Shown: positions 17,350-25,947, counted from the stretch's first letter. The stretch: 64,000 nt of DNA from Ruegeria sp. HKCCSA071 (GCF_017872555.1 NZ_JAEDOX010000008.1:1-64000); one strand, 5' to 3'. Numbers and translations are program-made. Notes: generated from the sequence alone by a model not told the origin.

Positions 17350-19098
17350 TCAAGCAAGAATTGCGACCAGCTTCTTTTGGATTGCGGCGCGACGCACCTC
17401 ATACAACCTGTCAAAATCCTGAATTCCGGGCGCTACGTCGACAAGGTCATGACGGTCAAGATAGGCACTTCGCGTTTTCGAATTTCCCGGTTCGTCACTA
17501 CTGCCAAACCGGGTTTCCAGCCAGTCATGAGGCCACTTGGCTGCCTTTTCGATATTCGGTCCGCCTTCAAGCAGTTGGAGATTGGCGACCTCATCAACTT
17601 GGCTACGTAGTCGTTCGAGATCCCCATCTGGGACACCCTCCGCCTTCAGCCTGGCAACTGTGAAGCGGCTTCGCGGGTAGAAGTGATCGATGTGGAAGTT
17701 GTTGCGGGTATCGACGAAATCGTAAAGCAAGGTGAGAAGGCAGAAGAGCCGGCGATCGCCGTAGCGCATGGCACACAGCTCTTCGACTTCCTCGTCTGAG
17801 AAGGCGAGTCCTTTCCCGCGCCGGGCCATCTCGGCCTCAATAGCTGCAACAGGGAAACCGTCCGCTGCCGACTCACGGACAATGGTTCGCAGCGCCGTCA
17901 AGAGCGTGTCGAGCCCGCTCCCCCAGATCCCGGACGGCTTGAGAAACGATCGCATTAGCCAGCGCCGGATGTGCTCTCGGTCTTCATGTTCAGCCTGCGC
18001 GTAGAGATAGGTTTGCCGCAGGCCCCGGCGATGTATGTAGTAGGCGATGGGGAGGAGAGCGCTGTCTGCTCGCAGGTTCGTGTCGTCGAATCCAAAATCG
18101 GAGACGAGTTGCACGGAACGGACCAGGGCTTCGCGCACGCCATCCCAGTTTGCTTCCAGCAGTTCCATGTTGCTGCGGTTGAAGTTCTCGACTTTGAACC
18201 CAACGCTTTGCACGTCAAGCAGCATTAGCCCGGCCTTGAGGACCAGATCTTTGTCGAATCGAAAGCCGTTGCCGACATTGTTCATGTCGTCGACGAGGGA
18301 CTGGACTTCCTTCCGCGCGTCTCTATTCGTCCATTGCGCCGTGGCAATGCTCAGGAGCAGGTCGGAATAGGACAGGACAATTCCGCCCGAGTTCATCCGG
18401 ATGAAGATCTGGAGGACCCGGTCGATATCTTGCCGTTCCTCGACGAAGTAGGCAATGTGTTTCTCTGTGTTGATGACATCGTAGAGGCAATCGAGGCGGG
18501 AGAAGGCCCGGTTTAGGTCCTCGCCACCCAGCCCCTGCGACTGCAACCACGACAGCATGGGAACGCCTTTTGTCAGGCTGAGCAACTTTGGCACCGGAAA
18601 CCAGATGTCGTCTCCCTCTGGCGGCCGTTCATGAAACCTGAAATGAAATGTCTCGCCTTCTTCGTCGTCTTCTGGCGCATCAGTGAGATTGAAATACAAC
18701 GTCGTGGCCGGAAACGCGTTGTCGCTGGTCCATCGCATCCGCGGCTTTTTCATGGACATTGAACCCTGCAGACCGATGTTTAGTGCGGTCAAACGCTGCT
18801 GTCCGTCAAGGATCGCCGTGACATCCTGGTCGTGGATGACAGGCAACTCGGGGCAGGTCCGGTTGTCCCTTTCGTGGTAGTCCCGCATGAAACCGTAGAA
18901 CCGCAGCGTGCCGCTGTACTCGGCTTCGACGTTCCAAAAAAGCAGCGATCCCACCGGAAAGCCCTGCATCAGGCTGTCGAAGAGCTTACAAATTCGCTCC
19001 GGCCCCCATACAAATTCACGTTGGATTGCCGGCAAGACGAACTTGTTCGCATTGATTTGCTTGAGAGCCTGGGCAATCGTCATTTCATTAAAGGGCAC
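17350..19098 (-). CDS. DUF262-HNH protein (GmrSD-like nuclease)
   Basis: Protein of about 582 residues. The N-terminal DUF262 (ParB/Srx-like) fold shows TIAQALKQINANKFVLPAIQ, REFVW, and the nucleotide-linked motif ILDGQQRLTAL. The C-terminal part has an HNH/DUF1524-like site (NFHIDHFYPRSRF, then ANLQLLEGGPNIEK). This two-domain plan is that of single-chain GmrSD-type modification-dependent enzymes and related phage-defence proteins. The frame is open to 19143; GTG 19098 gives the expected start MPFNEMTIAQAL. It is preceded 204 bp upstream by a same-strand unknown gene, possibly a partner. Restriction of modified phage DNA is inferred. Confidence 0.82.
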   Translation of the reverse strand: MPFNEMTIAQALKQINANKFVLPAIQREFVWGPERICKLFDSLMQGFPVGSLLFWNVEAEYSGTLRFYGFMRDYHERDNRTCPELPVIHDQDVTAILDGQQRLTALNIGLQGSMSMKKPRMRWTSDNAFPATTLYFNLTDAPEDDEEGETFHFRFHERPPEGDDIWFPVPKLLSLTKGVPMLSWLQSQGLGGEDLNRAFSRLDCLYDVINTEKHIAYFVEERQDIDRVLQIFIRMNSGGIVLSYSDLLLSIATAQWTNRDARKEVQSLVDDMNNVGNGFRFDKDLVLKAGLMLLDVQSVGFKVENFNRSNMELLEANWDGVREALVRSVQLVSDFGFDDTNLRADSALLPIAYYIHRRGLRQTYLYAQAEHEDREHIRRWLMRSFLKPSGIWGSGLDTLLTALRTIVRESAADGFPVAAIEAEMARRGKGLAFSDEEVEELCAMRYGDRRLFCLLTLLYDFVDTRNNFHIDHFYPRSRFTVARLKAEGVPDGDLERLRSQVDEVANLQLLEGGPNIEKAAKWPHDWLETRFGSSDEPGNSKTRSAYLDRHDLVDVAPGIQDFDRLYEVRRAAIQKKLVAILA

Positions 19099-19302
19099 GG
19101 CTGCAAGATCCTTCCGAAGTGCAAGAGACAGAGAAGACAACACCTGTCGATCAATTTCGTCTCAAGAGGCCACGCGACATCAGTGAAGGTCAAGTTCACC
19201 TAGGTCAGTACCGTAACCTTTCGGTGAGTTTTGGATTCGTTTACCAAAGGCAGTAGATTTGAATGCGCTAAATATTGTGTCTTGTGTGAATTTAGTCTGC
19301 CG

Positions 19303-19872
19303 CTATTTGCCAACTAACTCGCTAAGAATCTGTCGATATTTTTCTTCGGCCAAATCGACCTGCTGCACGGAGAATAACGCGTCCTCACCATCGTTTTTGT
19401 TTTGCGTTCCGACTAGGATCTTTTCTACCCGAAGATATGCCTGATCACCTGGGGAATCTTGCAACCAAGCCAAAGCAGCTCGCCACTTCTCATTATTCTT
19501 ATATGAAATGTAGACGTCGACGTGCTTGCGACCTGCGATCATGTCCCCTCCGGTCTTTACACCGTTTTTAACTTCATTGCCGGATAGGTCGAACTCTGAA
19601 GCGGTTCTAAGAAATATCTGTTCGAGGCATTCTCGGGCCGCAGAATCCTTAGGCCCAAACACCTTTGTGGCTACACCAGGCGAGATACTTCGAAGCCGTT
19701 CTTCAATTGTTTCTATGAGGTCTTCACGCTGAACTTCATCAATGCCTTTGAAACGCTCGACATTCTCATGAAATCGAACCAGAGCCTTCGCATCAGTTAG
19801 GGACCTGATGCGTTCCTTGGCTGTCTTAACCTGTCTATCGATTTGCTTTTTGTTCAAAGTCAACTGAGCCAC
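19303..19872 (-). CDS. Hypothetical protein upstream of the DUF262 gene
   Basis: Protein of 189 residues, no family recognised. The N-terminal half is charged and helical, and the C-terminal half looks alpha/beta. The start is GTG 19872, with an uncertain ribosome site. It shares strand and low GC with the DUF262-HNH gene downstream, so the pair may be one defence unit. Confidence 0.65.
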   Translation of the reverse strand: MAQLTLNKKQIDRQVKTAKERIRSLTDAKALVRFHENVERFKGIDEVQREDLIETIEERLRSISPGVATKVFGPKDSAARECLEQIFLRTASEFDLSGNEVKNGVKTGGDMIAGRKHVDVYISYKNNEKWRAALAWLQDSPGDQAYLRVEKILVGTQNKNDGEDALFSVQQVDLAEEKYRQILSELVGK

Positions 19873-19954
19873 CTTCAGATAATGAACTTCACCATGCTAA
19901 GTTGTCATTTGCCCGCTGCGTGACAATCAATACGCACATCGAGAAACCAGGCAA

Positions 19955-20502
19955 TCAACTGTTCGGAAATACCACATGTTCAGATGTTTTCTTCCTGATT
20001 TCGGCGAGTGTCGCCTTCAATCGGTTGAGTTCGGAGTGTTGGGCAATCTGTTCAGGAGCATATCTCGCAATCAGGTATTCTCTTTTCTCCGTCATCGCCA
20101 CAAGGTGGCTGGCGGTTTTTTTCTAAGTCTGAGCGTCGTAACAAATGCATCGTCAGCCAAATTATGCACCCGAGCGCGAATTTGACTGGCCTCTGTACCC
20201 GTATGCCGTAGGAACGCGTTCAAGAACAGTTCGATGGCATGGATTGAGCACAGTCTTGCAGGGGCATAACTCAAAGGTTGCCCTTTCTTCGCGCGATCAA
20301 AAAGTACTTCTGCAGCATCTCTATAGGAAATAGCCAGATCCATTATCTGAAAGACGTCAGCGTGGGTTCCTGGATACGGTCGTTCTTCAGTCAATAGAGC
20401 TAACTCCATTCGCTCTTTCATTTTTTTGTTTTGATACCATCGAATGTCATAAATTCGAGATTTCCCAGCTTCCAAGCCTTCATCTTTGCGGCACGTGTGC
20501 AA
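19955..20502 (-). CDS. HEPN-like protein, coding frame broken at an A7 tract
   Basis: The first frame (20502 to 20092) gives 136 residues, including APARLCSIHAIELFLNAFLR and RARVHNLADD, which resembles HEPN helices. It ends shortly after a run of seven A (minus strand) near 20114-20120. Re-reading one A switches to a frame that stays open to TGA 19955 and reads TASHLVAMTEKREYLIARYA and onward, plausible protein of the same character. The 0-frame reading A-AAA-AAA is a canonical slippery heptamer, so the break may be programmed -1 frameshifting, a sequencing error or an inactivating deletion. Role unknown; HEPN proteins are often RNases in defence or toxin systems. Confidence 0.55.
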
Positions 20503-20531
20503 TACCCGTTCGCGGCTTACTGCACCTCGTG

Positions 20532-20747
20532 TCAGCTCGGTTTACTGTCAAAGAGAACCACTTTTATGCCGTCTGAATCTTCGGCAAGAGCAACGAGAAC
20601 AAAGGGCGCGGCAGACCCTTCTGTTTCGTAGAGGCACCGATATTTCAGCGCCCCGTCAACCGGATCGCTGACCTGATCATATCGACAGTTGAAACTGATA
20701 TCGTCCCTGACCCAGATTTCGACGCCTTCGCGTGTCACCATCGGCAA
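20532..20747 (-). CDS. Small hypothetical protein
   Basis: Protein of 71 residues (starts MPMVTREGVEIWVRDDISFN), acidic and soluble, with a beta-strand-like pattern. No family recognised. It follows the relaxase gene by 111 bp on the same strand. Confidence 0.5.
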   Translation of the reverse strand: MPMVTREGVEIWVRDDISFNCRYDQVSDPVDGALKYRCLYETEGSAAPFVLVALAEDSDGIKVVLFDSKPS

Positions 20748-20858
20748 CGGATCTCCATTCAGTAGCAGGTCAGTAGCAGGGTTTCTCCCACAAAACTGTC
20801 ATTCTTTCCCATATGTATTCTCCATTTCGAATCTTACTCATAACCTAACCGGCCGAAG

Positions 20859-22127
20859 CTACAGGCTGTGCCCTTCTCCACGATCTACCTCTCTGTCGGT
20901 TTCACGCTCGTGCTCCTGTTCATCGTCGCGATTCCGCTCGACATCACTCTCCAATGTCTCACGCGGCTTGTTCAACACACCTTCCAGCCGATCCCGGATT
21001 GACGACTTGTCCGCGCCATCATCGCCCTCATCCAGTCCAACCTCTTCTGACCGGCCCAGGGTTTCACGCAGCCGCTCATTGACGTGCCGCAGGTCCGAGG
21101 GTTCTTCGACACTCTGCCCACCGACCTCCGGTTCTTCCCTCCCGACGATACGCGCCAACCGGTCTCGAATATCACCGCCGCCACGATCTGCACCCCGATC
21201 CTTGCTGGCCGCTGCCCTCAGTGCCGCCAGACCGGCTGACACACGCCCCTGCCCGGCCTCGCGCTCGGCCCCATAGGTGTCCCGCGCCAGCTCCAGGCGT
21301 TCTCGCATCTCCGCAAAGAGCGCCCGCGCCTGGCGAGTAGCATGCACCGCCCTGCCCCGCTCGGTGACAGGTTCATAGTCCCGACCTTCGCGCTCGGCCG
21401 CGCGCATCTCGCGGCGTTCCATCGCATTGGCCGCAGGCCCCAGCTTGACCTCCGGATCACGATCCAGTTCCTCGGCTTTCATGGTGTCGCCCTGACTCAG
21501 AGCCTCCTCGCGCTGAGCTTCCAGAGACCGGTGATCGACGCGCTCCACCTCCCCCACCCGCTCCAGTGCCAGGTTTTGCAATTCGGCCCAGACCCCGCGC
21601 ATCTGTTCGATCTCGACACCTCCGGTCTTTGCGGAGTCAAGTACGCGCGTCTTGGTAGTGAACCCCTCCGGCTCCAACTTCCGGGTGGTGGTCAGAACAT
21701 GAGCATGATGGTTGCGCTGATCGCCTTCACGATGCGGCGCGTGGATCGCCACATCCACAGCCACGCCGTAGCGGCTGACCAACTCTTCAGCAAACTGCCG
21801 GGTGATCTGAGACCGATCCTCGGCGCTGATCTCGGACGGCAGTGCCAGCTCCCACTCGCGGGCAGTGACGGAGTTGCGTCGGGTCTCGCTCTCCTCGGCG
21901 GCGTTCCAGAGCGCCGCCCGATCCTGCGCCCAGGACGGCGCATTCTCGGGTGTCAGAATGAAGGTCTCCTCGATGCCCCGCTTGGCGGTGTAGTCATGCA
22001 GCCGCCCCTCGCGCTGGCACTCGATGCGCTCGCCCGCACGGTACGCCGCCGCCGCGGTTGAGGACCGCCCGGCACTGCGTTTGATCGTCTTTGCCCCAGA
22101 GAGATCGCACGCAAATCTTGGAGCCAC
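20859..22127 (-). CDS. MobQ (MobA/MobL-type) relaxase, copy A, altered start
   Basis: Protein of 422 residues. The relaxase domain has the nicking-tyrosine region (STAAAAYRAGERIEC) and the HUH metal motif HAPHREGDQRNHHAHVLTTT. A long, charged, helical C-terminus follows. It closely resembles the copy at 32107-33303. Here the usual opening (strand YHLSVKT) is replaced by GTG-started APRFACDLSGAKT, and the segment between oriT and the gene is about 43 bp shorter, removing the ATG and ribosome site seen in copy B. Nicking by this copy is doubtful; it could nevertheless be used in trans with copy B. Confidence 0.85.
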   Translation of the reverse strand: MAPRFACDLSGAKTIKRSAGRSSTAAAAYRAGERIECQREGRLHDYTAKRGIEETFILTPENAPSWAQDRAALWNAAEESETRRNSVTAREWELALPSEISAEDRSQITRQFAEELVSRYGVAVDVAIHAPHREGDQRNHHAHVLTTTRKLEPEGFTTKTRVLDSAKTGGVEIEQMRGVWAELQNLALERVGEVERVDHRSLEAQREEALSQGDTMKAEELDRDPEVKLGPAANAMERREMRAAEREGRDYEPVTERGRAVHATRQARALFAEMRERLELARDTYGAEREAGQGRVSAGLAALRAAASKDRGADRGGGDIRDRLARIVGREEPEVGGQSVEEPSDLRHVNERLRETLGRSEEVGLDEGDDGADKSSIRDRLEGVLNKPRETLESDVERNRDDEQEHERETDREVDRGEGHSL

Positions 22128-22136
22128 AGGCGGAGA

Positions 22137-22210
22137 GTTTGCATAAGTGCGCTCTCAGCGATTTTTTGCACCGCATTTCCATTGAATGGTATCTGAGAGG
22201 CTCACAACGG
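22137..22210. other. Predicted origin of transfer (oriT), copy A
   Basis: Just upstream of relaxase A lies TAAGTGCGCTCTCA (22144-22157), resembling the RSF1010/Ti-type MobQ nic core TAAGTGCGCCCT. CTCTCAG (22152-22158) and CTGAGAG (22193-22199) form an inverted repeat around an inner hairpin CCATTGAATGG. The same arrangement occurs upstream of relaxase B, with compensating changes in the inner hairpin. Confidence 0.7.
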
Positions 22211-22395
22211 ACTTCTGGGTGGCACTGCTGACAGTCCTTGACCCCCCGCCACGGCCCATACCGACCTTTCACCGCGCCTTCGAGATTCTACGGTCGCAGC
22301 CCGCTTTCCTGTCATTCGCCGCGCCTGCAAAATTCGGCGATGGCCGAACTTGTACTGTGCAGGACCGAGACGCCATTTTACGAAGAAGTAGAAGG

Positions 22396-22824
22396 TCAGG
22401 TCTTTCCAGTCAGGTCAGCTTCTGCCGAGTCGTCAAAAGTAAACTCGGCCCTGGTGAGGAACGGCGCTACGGCTGCAAGTTTTCTCAATTCCGCAAGCGA
22501 TGAATACAACGGCGTTGACGGATCAAGTCTCGCTTGGGCGCGGCTTCTGAAGAATTTCGCGTACTCTTCCACATAGACACGGTCCTTTGGCGGCATGTCC
22601 GCGAGATGGTTTGTCAGGAAGTTGTCATAGTGATGAACCGCCTCCGAAAATCTTCCCTGCCGATGCCGCGCCATTGCACGAAAAAGTTCCGCCTTGGCCA
22701 AGAAATATGGTTGCGCTTGGAACCCGTCCAGCCGGTCAAGAACGGCCGAGTAATCTCCTGCCTGCATGAACTTCACCGCCTTGTGAAAAATCCCAGCAGC
22801 CCTGATATCGCGGATGAATTTCAT
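22396..22824 (-). CDS. Hypothetical TPR-like protein
   Basis: Protein of 142 residues. The middle region (QAGDYSAVLDRLDGF, KAELFRAMARHRQGRFSEAV) has the helix-turn-helix spacing of tetratricopeptide repeats, suggesting a protein-interaction role. It lies 37 bp downstream of the chorismate mutase gene on the same strand, so the two are probably cotranscribed. No enzyme motif is seen. Confidence 0.7.
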   Translation of the reverse strand: MKFIRDIRAAGIFHKAVKFMQAGDYSAVLDRLDGFQAQPYFLAKAELFRAMARHRQGRFSEAVHHYDNFLTNHLADMPPKDRVYVEEYAKFFRSRAQARLDPSTPLYSSLAELRKLAAVAPFLTRAEFTFDDSAEADLTGKT

Positions 22825-22861
22825 AGGTCAGCCCCACCAACTTCGCCCTTTCGGAATCGCA

Positions 22862-23164
22862 CTATTCCCCAAGCTCCCTGACTTCCCGCTGAATAGACCA
22901 TTCGATCAACTCGGCCCAAAGCTTACGTGCGAGGTTCGGATCCAGGCCCTGTTCGGACGCGGTTGAACTGACCTTGTCCAGCACCTCGGCCACCCGGTCC
23001 GTCGTGCGCGCCGGCAGGCCTTCGATTCTCTTGAGGTCCACGGCCCGGTCGATATAGCGGCTCCTGGTGACCAGCAGATCGATCAGGTCGACATCGATCG
23101 CGTCGATCTGCGCGCGGAGATCAACCATGGTCTGGCAGGCATTGGGCGCGAGTAGGGTCGTCAT
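22862..23164 (-). CDS. Chorismate mutase type II (AroQ class)
   Basis: Protein of 100 residues, all-helical. It has the class signature VDLRAQIDAIDVDLIDLLVT with RSRYIDRAVDLKRIEGLPAR, including the early Arg and the Lys that bind chorismate carboxylates, and a C-terminal LWAELIEWSIQRE helix. It rearranges chorismate to prephenate, although single-domain AroQ proteins can also be isochorismate-pyruvate lyases. It sits between a TetR gene (27 bp upstream) and a TPR-like gene, outside any aromatic amino-acid operon, so its role here is unclear. Confidence 0.85.
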   Translation of the reverse strand: MTTLLAPNACQTMVDLRAQIDAIDVDLIDLLVTRSRYIDRAVDLKRIEGLPARTTDRVAEVLDKVSSTASEQGLDPNLARKLWAELIEWSIQREVRELGE

Positions 23165-23191
23165 GTTTTGAATTCCTTTTGTTTTTTGAGT

Positions 23192-23788
23192 TTAGCGTAG
23201 AATTTGGCGTAGGAGCCTGACAGCACGCTCGGACCGCTCTCGACAAAAGGTTTCCGATGGCTGCGGAAGACGGCCAATAACGCGCCTGATCTGCTGATCT
23301 CCGATTAGCAGGTCGAGATAAAGCGCCACGGCCTCTCCGGTATCTTCGAAGTTCAGCACGCCCTCGTCCCGGGCGCGCAGCAGCACCCTTTCAAGCAGTG
23401 GGAACACTGCCTCTCGCCCGGCCTTTGAGAGGGTCGCGCCGAGTTCTCCACTACTATCCGCCGCCGCTGCACGATTCAGCGCAACGGCTCTGTCGCCGGT
23501 GAGCAGGTTCAGCAATTTGGGTCCTAGTGTGCCGAGAATGGAAATCGCTTGGTGATCGGTCTCCAGTTCTGATTCCAGGTGCTCTTTCACCACTTCTGCA
23601 TTACGCGTGACAAGAGCCTGAAACAGGCCCTGCTTGTCGCCGTACCAGTTGTAGAGCGTCTCATTCGAGGCCCGCGCCTGTTTCGCGATGCCAAGCATCG
23701 AGGTGCCGCCATAGCCCTTGGCCTCCAACACCTCGTAGGCCGCCGCTTCGATCTGCTGTTGTCGCAGCGATCTCTTTTCTTCGCGCAT
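23192..23788 (-). CDS. TetR/AcrR-family regulator
   Basis: Regulator of 198 residues. The N-terminal HTH reads EAAAYEVLEAKGYGGTSMLG and then NETLYNWYGDKQGLFQALV, as in TetR proteins. The C-terminal helical domain resembles TetR_C members with an AcrR-like fold. It is divergent from a three-gene membrane/export set, with a CCGTA-N8-TACGG operator candidate in the 87-bp gap. It probably represses that set and possibly itself. Confidence 0.9.
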   Translation of the reverse strand: MREEKRSLRQQQIEAAAYEVLEAKGYGGTSMLGIAKQARASNETLYNWYGDKQGLFQALVTRNAEVVKEHLESELETDHQAISILGTLGPKLLNLLTGDRAVALNRAAAADSSGELGATLSKAGREAVFPLLERVLLRARDEGVLNFEDTGEAVALYLDLLIGDQQIRRVIGRLPQPSETFCRERSERAVRLLRQILR

Positions 23789-23804
23789 TTCTGTCTCCAG
23801 CGTG

Positions 23805-23833
23805 TTGACAGAAACCGTATCTCAAATTACGGA
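23805..23833 (+). promoter_or_regulatory. Promoter with TetR operator candidate
   Basis: TTGACA (23805-23810), a 17-bp spacer and TACGGA (23828-23833) make a plausible promoter for the plus-strand membrane genes. CCGTA (23815-23819) and TACGG (23828-23832) form an inverted repeat across the spacer and -10, where a TetR repressor would act. A third half-site-like CCGTA follows at about 23843. Confidence 0.5.
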
Positions 23834-23875
23834 TATGCGCAACCGTAACTACAAATACGCTTTTGGAGAGAGACA

Positions 23876-24283
23876 ATGACTCATTATGACCGTCAGGCCC
23901 ATGCAGCCCTGGCTACACTGATACTGCTGCAACTCATCATGCTTTCGGCGCTCTATGTCGGCATCCGGCCGCATCCGCCGATTGCAACCCCGCTCTTTGG
24001 TATCGCCCCATTTCTTGGCGCCTCAGCCTCTGTCGCGCTGTCGGCAATAATCGTACAGCCGCTCACAAACGCCATCGGGCGCAGCCTGAGCGTGATGGCG
24101 GCGTTGATGGCGCTGGTGTCATTCGGGCCCCAGAAATACTTCGACGCGCAGTTCGCCCTGATCTGGCCGGCTGTGATCCTTGGCCAAATCGCAGCGCTGG
24201 TGATCTTTACCCGCGTATTGAGTGCGTCCCGCCAAAGGGAAGAGACAGCCCAACACGCAGCCGCGTCTGTAGGACAAGCCTGA
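23876..24283 (+). CDS. Small integral membrane protein
   Basis: Protein of 135 residues with four hydrophobic segments and short loops. No family recognised. GGAGAGAG precedes the ATG. Its stop overlaps the next gene's start. It is first in a set with a DUF1772-like protein and a LysE-type exporter, divergent from a TetR regulator. Confidence 0.75.
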   Translation: MTHYDRQAHAALATLILLQLIMLSALYVGIRPHPPIATPLFGIAPFLGASASVALSAIIVQPLTNAIGRSLSVMAALMALVSFGPQKYFDAQFALIWPAVILGQIAALVIFTRVLSASRQREETAQHAAASVGQA

Positions 24284-24786
24284 TGGCCCGTCTTATCATG
24301 CCGATGTCGATGCTCTCGCTCCTGTGCACCGGCGCCATTTTCGGGTTCTTCTATGCTTGGGTCTGCTCGACCATGTGGGGCCTGGACGCAACCGACCCTC
24401 GTGTGGCGATCAATGCAATGCAGGCGATGAACGCTTCGGTCCGAAACCCGGTTTTCTTTCCGGCGTTCTTTCTGACGCCGGTATTTCTAACCCTGACCGC
24501 GTTTGTCGCGGTCGGCCAAGACAGAACAAGGTCAGCCGTCCTCTTCGCAGCAAGTGTTGTATTCTATGTCACGGGGGCATTCCTGGTTACGGCCTTGGTG
24601 AACGTGCCGATGAATGAAGTCCTTGCGCAAGTGACCGTGCCAGCGGACCGCGATGCGGCAGCCGACCTGTGGCAGGACTATTCGGCGCGGTGGCAGTTCT
24701 GGAACACGATCAGAACATTCGCCAGCGGTCTTGCCCTGCTCCTGACGGGTCTCGGCATTTATTCACTGAAACCGGAGACGACATGA
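24283..24786 (+). CDS. DUF1772-like membrane protein
   Basis: Protein of 167 residues with four transmembrane segments. The motif ALVNVPMNEVLAQ after the third segment and the later tryptophan-rich WQDYSARWQFWNTIRT are typical of DUF1772 (anthrone-oxygenase-like) proteins. Its start and stop both overlap neighbouring genes. Function in bacteria is not established. Confidence 0.8.
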   Translation: MARLIMPMSMLSLLCTGAIFGFFYAWVCSTMWGLDATDPRVAINAMQAMNASVRNPVFFPAFFLTPVFLTLTAFVAVGQDRTRSAVLFAASVVFYVTGAFLVTALVNVPMNEVLAQVTVPADRDAAADLWQDYSARWQFWNTIRTFASGLALLLTGLGIYSLKPETT

Positions 24787-25427
24787 TGGAAATTTCACTT
24801 CTAACCTTCGCTCTGTTGGCCCTGGTGGTCGTGATGACACCCGGACCGACGGTTCTTCTGGCCTTGTCCAACGGATCGCGGTTTGGTTTTGGAGCAGCAG
24901 GCTATGGAATCGCAGGCGCGGCATTTTCTGACGGCGTTCTGATCGCGGCTGCCGGTCTGGGGCTTGGAGCAATTCTTGCTACATCCGCGGTTCTGTTCAA
25001 CGTCGTGAAGTGGGTCGGTGTCGCCTATCTGATGTGGCTTGGTGTTCAGATGCTTCAGTCCTCGGGGGAGTTGAGATCTGTTCCATCGCGACCAAATGGA
25101 CAAAACTCAGGCGAGGCGCGGCACCGGTTGAACTTGTTTCGCAAAAGCTTCCTGATCGCCGTCACAAACCCTAAGGGCTACTTGTTCTTCACTGCGTTCC
25201 TGCCGCATTTCCTTAAACCATACGAACCGCTTCTGGCGCAATACGCCATGCTCGCTGTTGTCTTCATCGGCGTCGACGTAGCCGTGATGGCAGCCTATGC
25301 TGGACTTGGTGCAAAGGCGATGCAGTTGTTGAGCGACAGGGGTGCGCTGAGGATCGACCGGACCTGCGGCGGGCTGCTCATTACCCTTGGCTGCGCCCTG
25401 GCATTTCTCCGACGCAGTGATGTGTAA
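24783..25427 (+). CDS. LysE/RhtB-family exporter
   Basis: Transporter of 214 residues with about six membrane segments. The family opening is clear: LLALVVVMTPGPTVLLALSN, followed by a glycine-rich GFGAAGYGIAGA. The central loop has the LFRKSFLIAVTNPKGYLFF motif typical of LysE proteins. ATG 24783 was chosen for its four-base overlap with the preceding stop. It probably exports an amino acid or small metabolite and is likely co-regulated with the two upstream membrane genes by the divergent TetR protein. Confidence 0.9.
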   Translation: MMEISLLTFALLALVVVMTPGPTVLLALSNGSRFGFGAAGYGIAGAAFSDGVLIAAAGLGLGAILATSAVLFNVVKWVGVAYLMWLGVQMLQSSGELRSVPSRPNGQNSGEARHRLNLFRKSFLIAVTNPKGYLFFTAFLPHFLKPYEPLLAQYAMLAVVFIGVDVAVMAAYAGLGAKAMQLLSDRGALRIDRTCGGLLITLGCALAFLRRSDV

Positions 25428-25947
25428 TTCGCTATTCGATCCACGCTTTGCTGACATTCGGGCAATGTACAGCATCCAATTTTTTGGGCTTGTTGCTAAC
25501 GTTAGATTGTATGCAGCATGTTCGAGGAACCGAACGCTACCACTTGACAGGGACGGCCCATACCGGACGCTGAGTGTGCGGTTCAATGCTGCATTGCAGC
25601 TTCCCGGAAGCAGACATTGACAGATGGATGCGGACGCCCCTCCTCAACCGAGACAAAAAACTGCCAAAACCGCAAAAGTTCTGCCGAGGGTTTTTGTCCC
25701 AGCTAAGAGGTTGCTCTTGGGTAAGACGTGGCACTCGGCCAAAAACGACCGTTTTTGGCGCTATAACCGCAGCGGTTCACACGCAGGGGTTGCTATCGGA
25801 TTGGAACTTCATCGACATCTGCGAACCCATTTTCCGGATGCTGTGCTTTGTATGGAAGTCAGGTTCTCAAACCGTCCTGACAGGCAAGACCAAAATACGT
25901 CGCATCACTTAGCGGGCGGTGCTAGTGTCGTGTTGGGGAGAACGCGA
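25428..25947. other. Intergenic region upstream of nitrile hydratase
   Basis: About 520 bp. The nitrile hydratase alpha frame remains open through part of it, but the extra peptide has no family resemblance and crosses the hairpin at 25738. The nitrile hydratase promoter is presumably in the last 180 bp; no strong -35/-10 pair stands out. Confidence 0.45.
25738..25759. repeat. Perfect hairpin repeat, copy 2
   Basis: GCCAAAAAC and GTTTTTGGC are 9-bp perfect arms around GACC. The core AAAAACGACCGTTTT is shared with 12813-12829. On either strand the stem ends in a T-run within the arm, so it is not a classical terminator. Confidence 0.6.

Noticed and set aside
25624-25947. 108-residue extension of nitrile hydratase alpha
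   Set aside because: It crosses a hairpin repeat, is not conserved-looking, and the subunit normally begins near ATG 25948.
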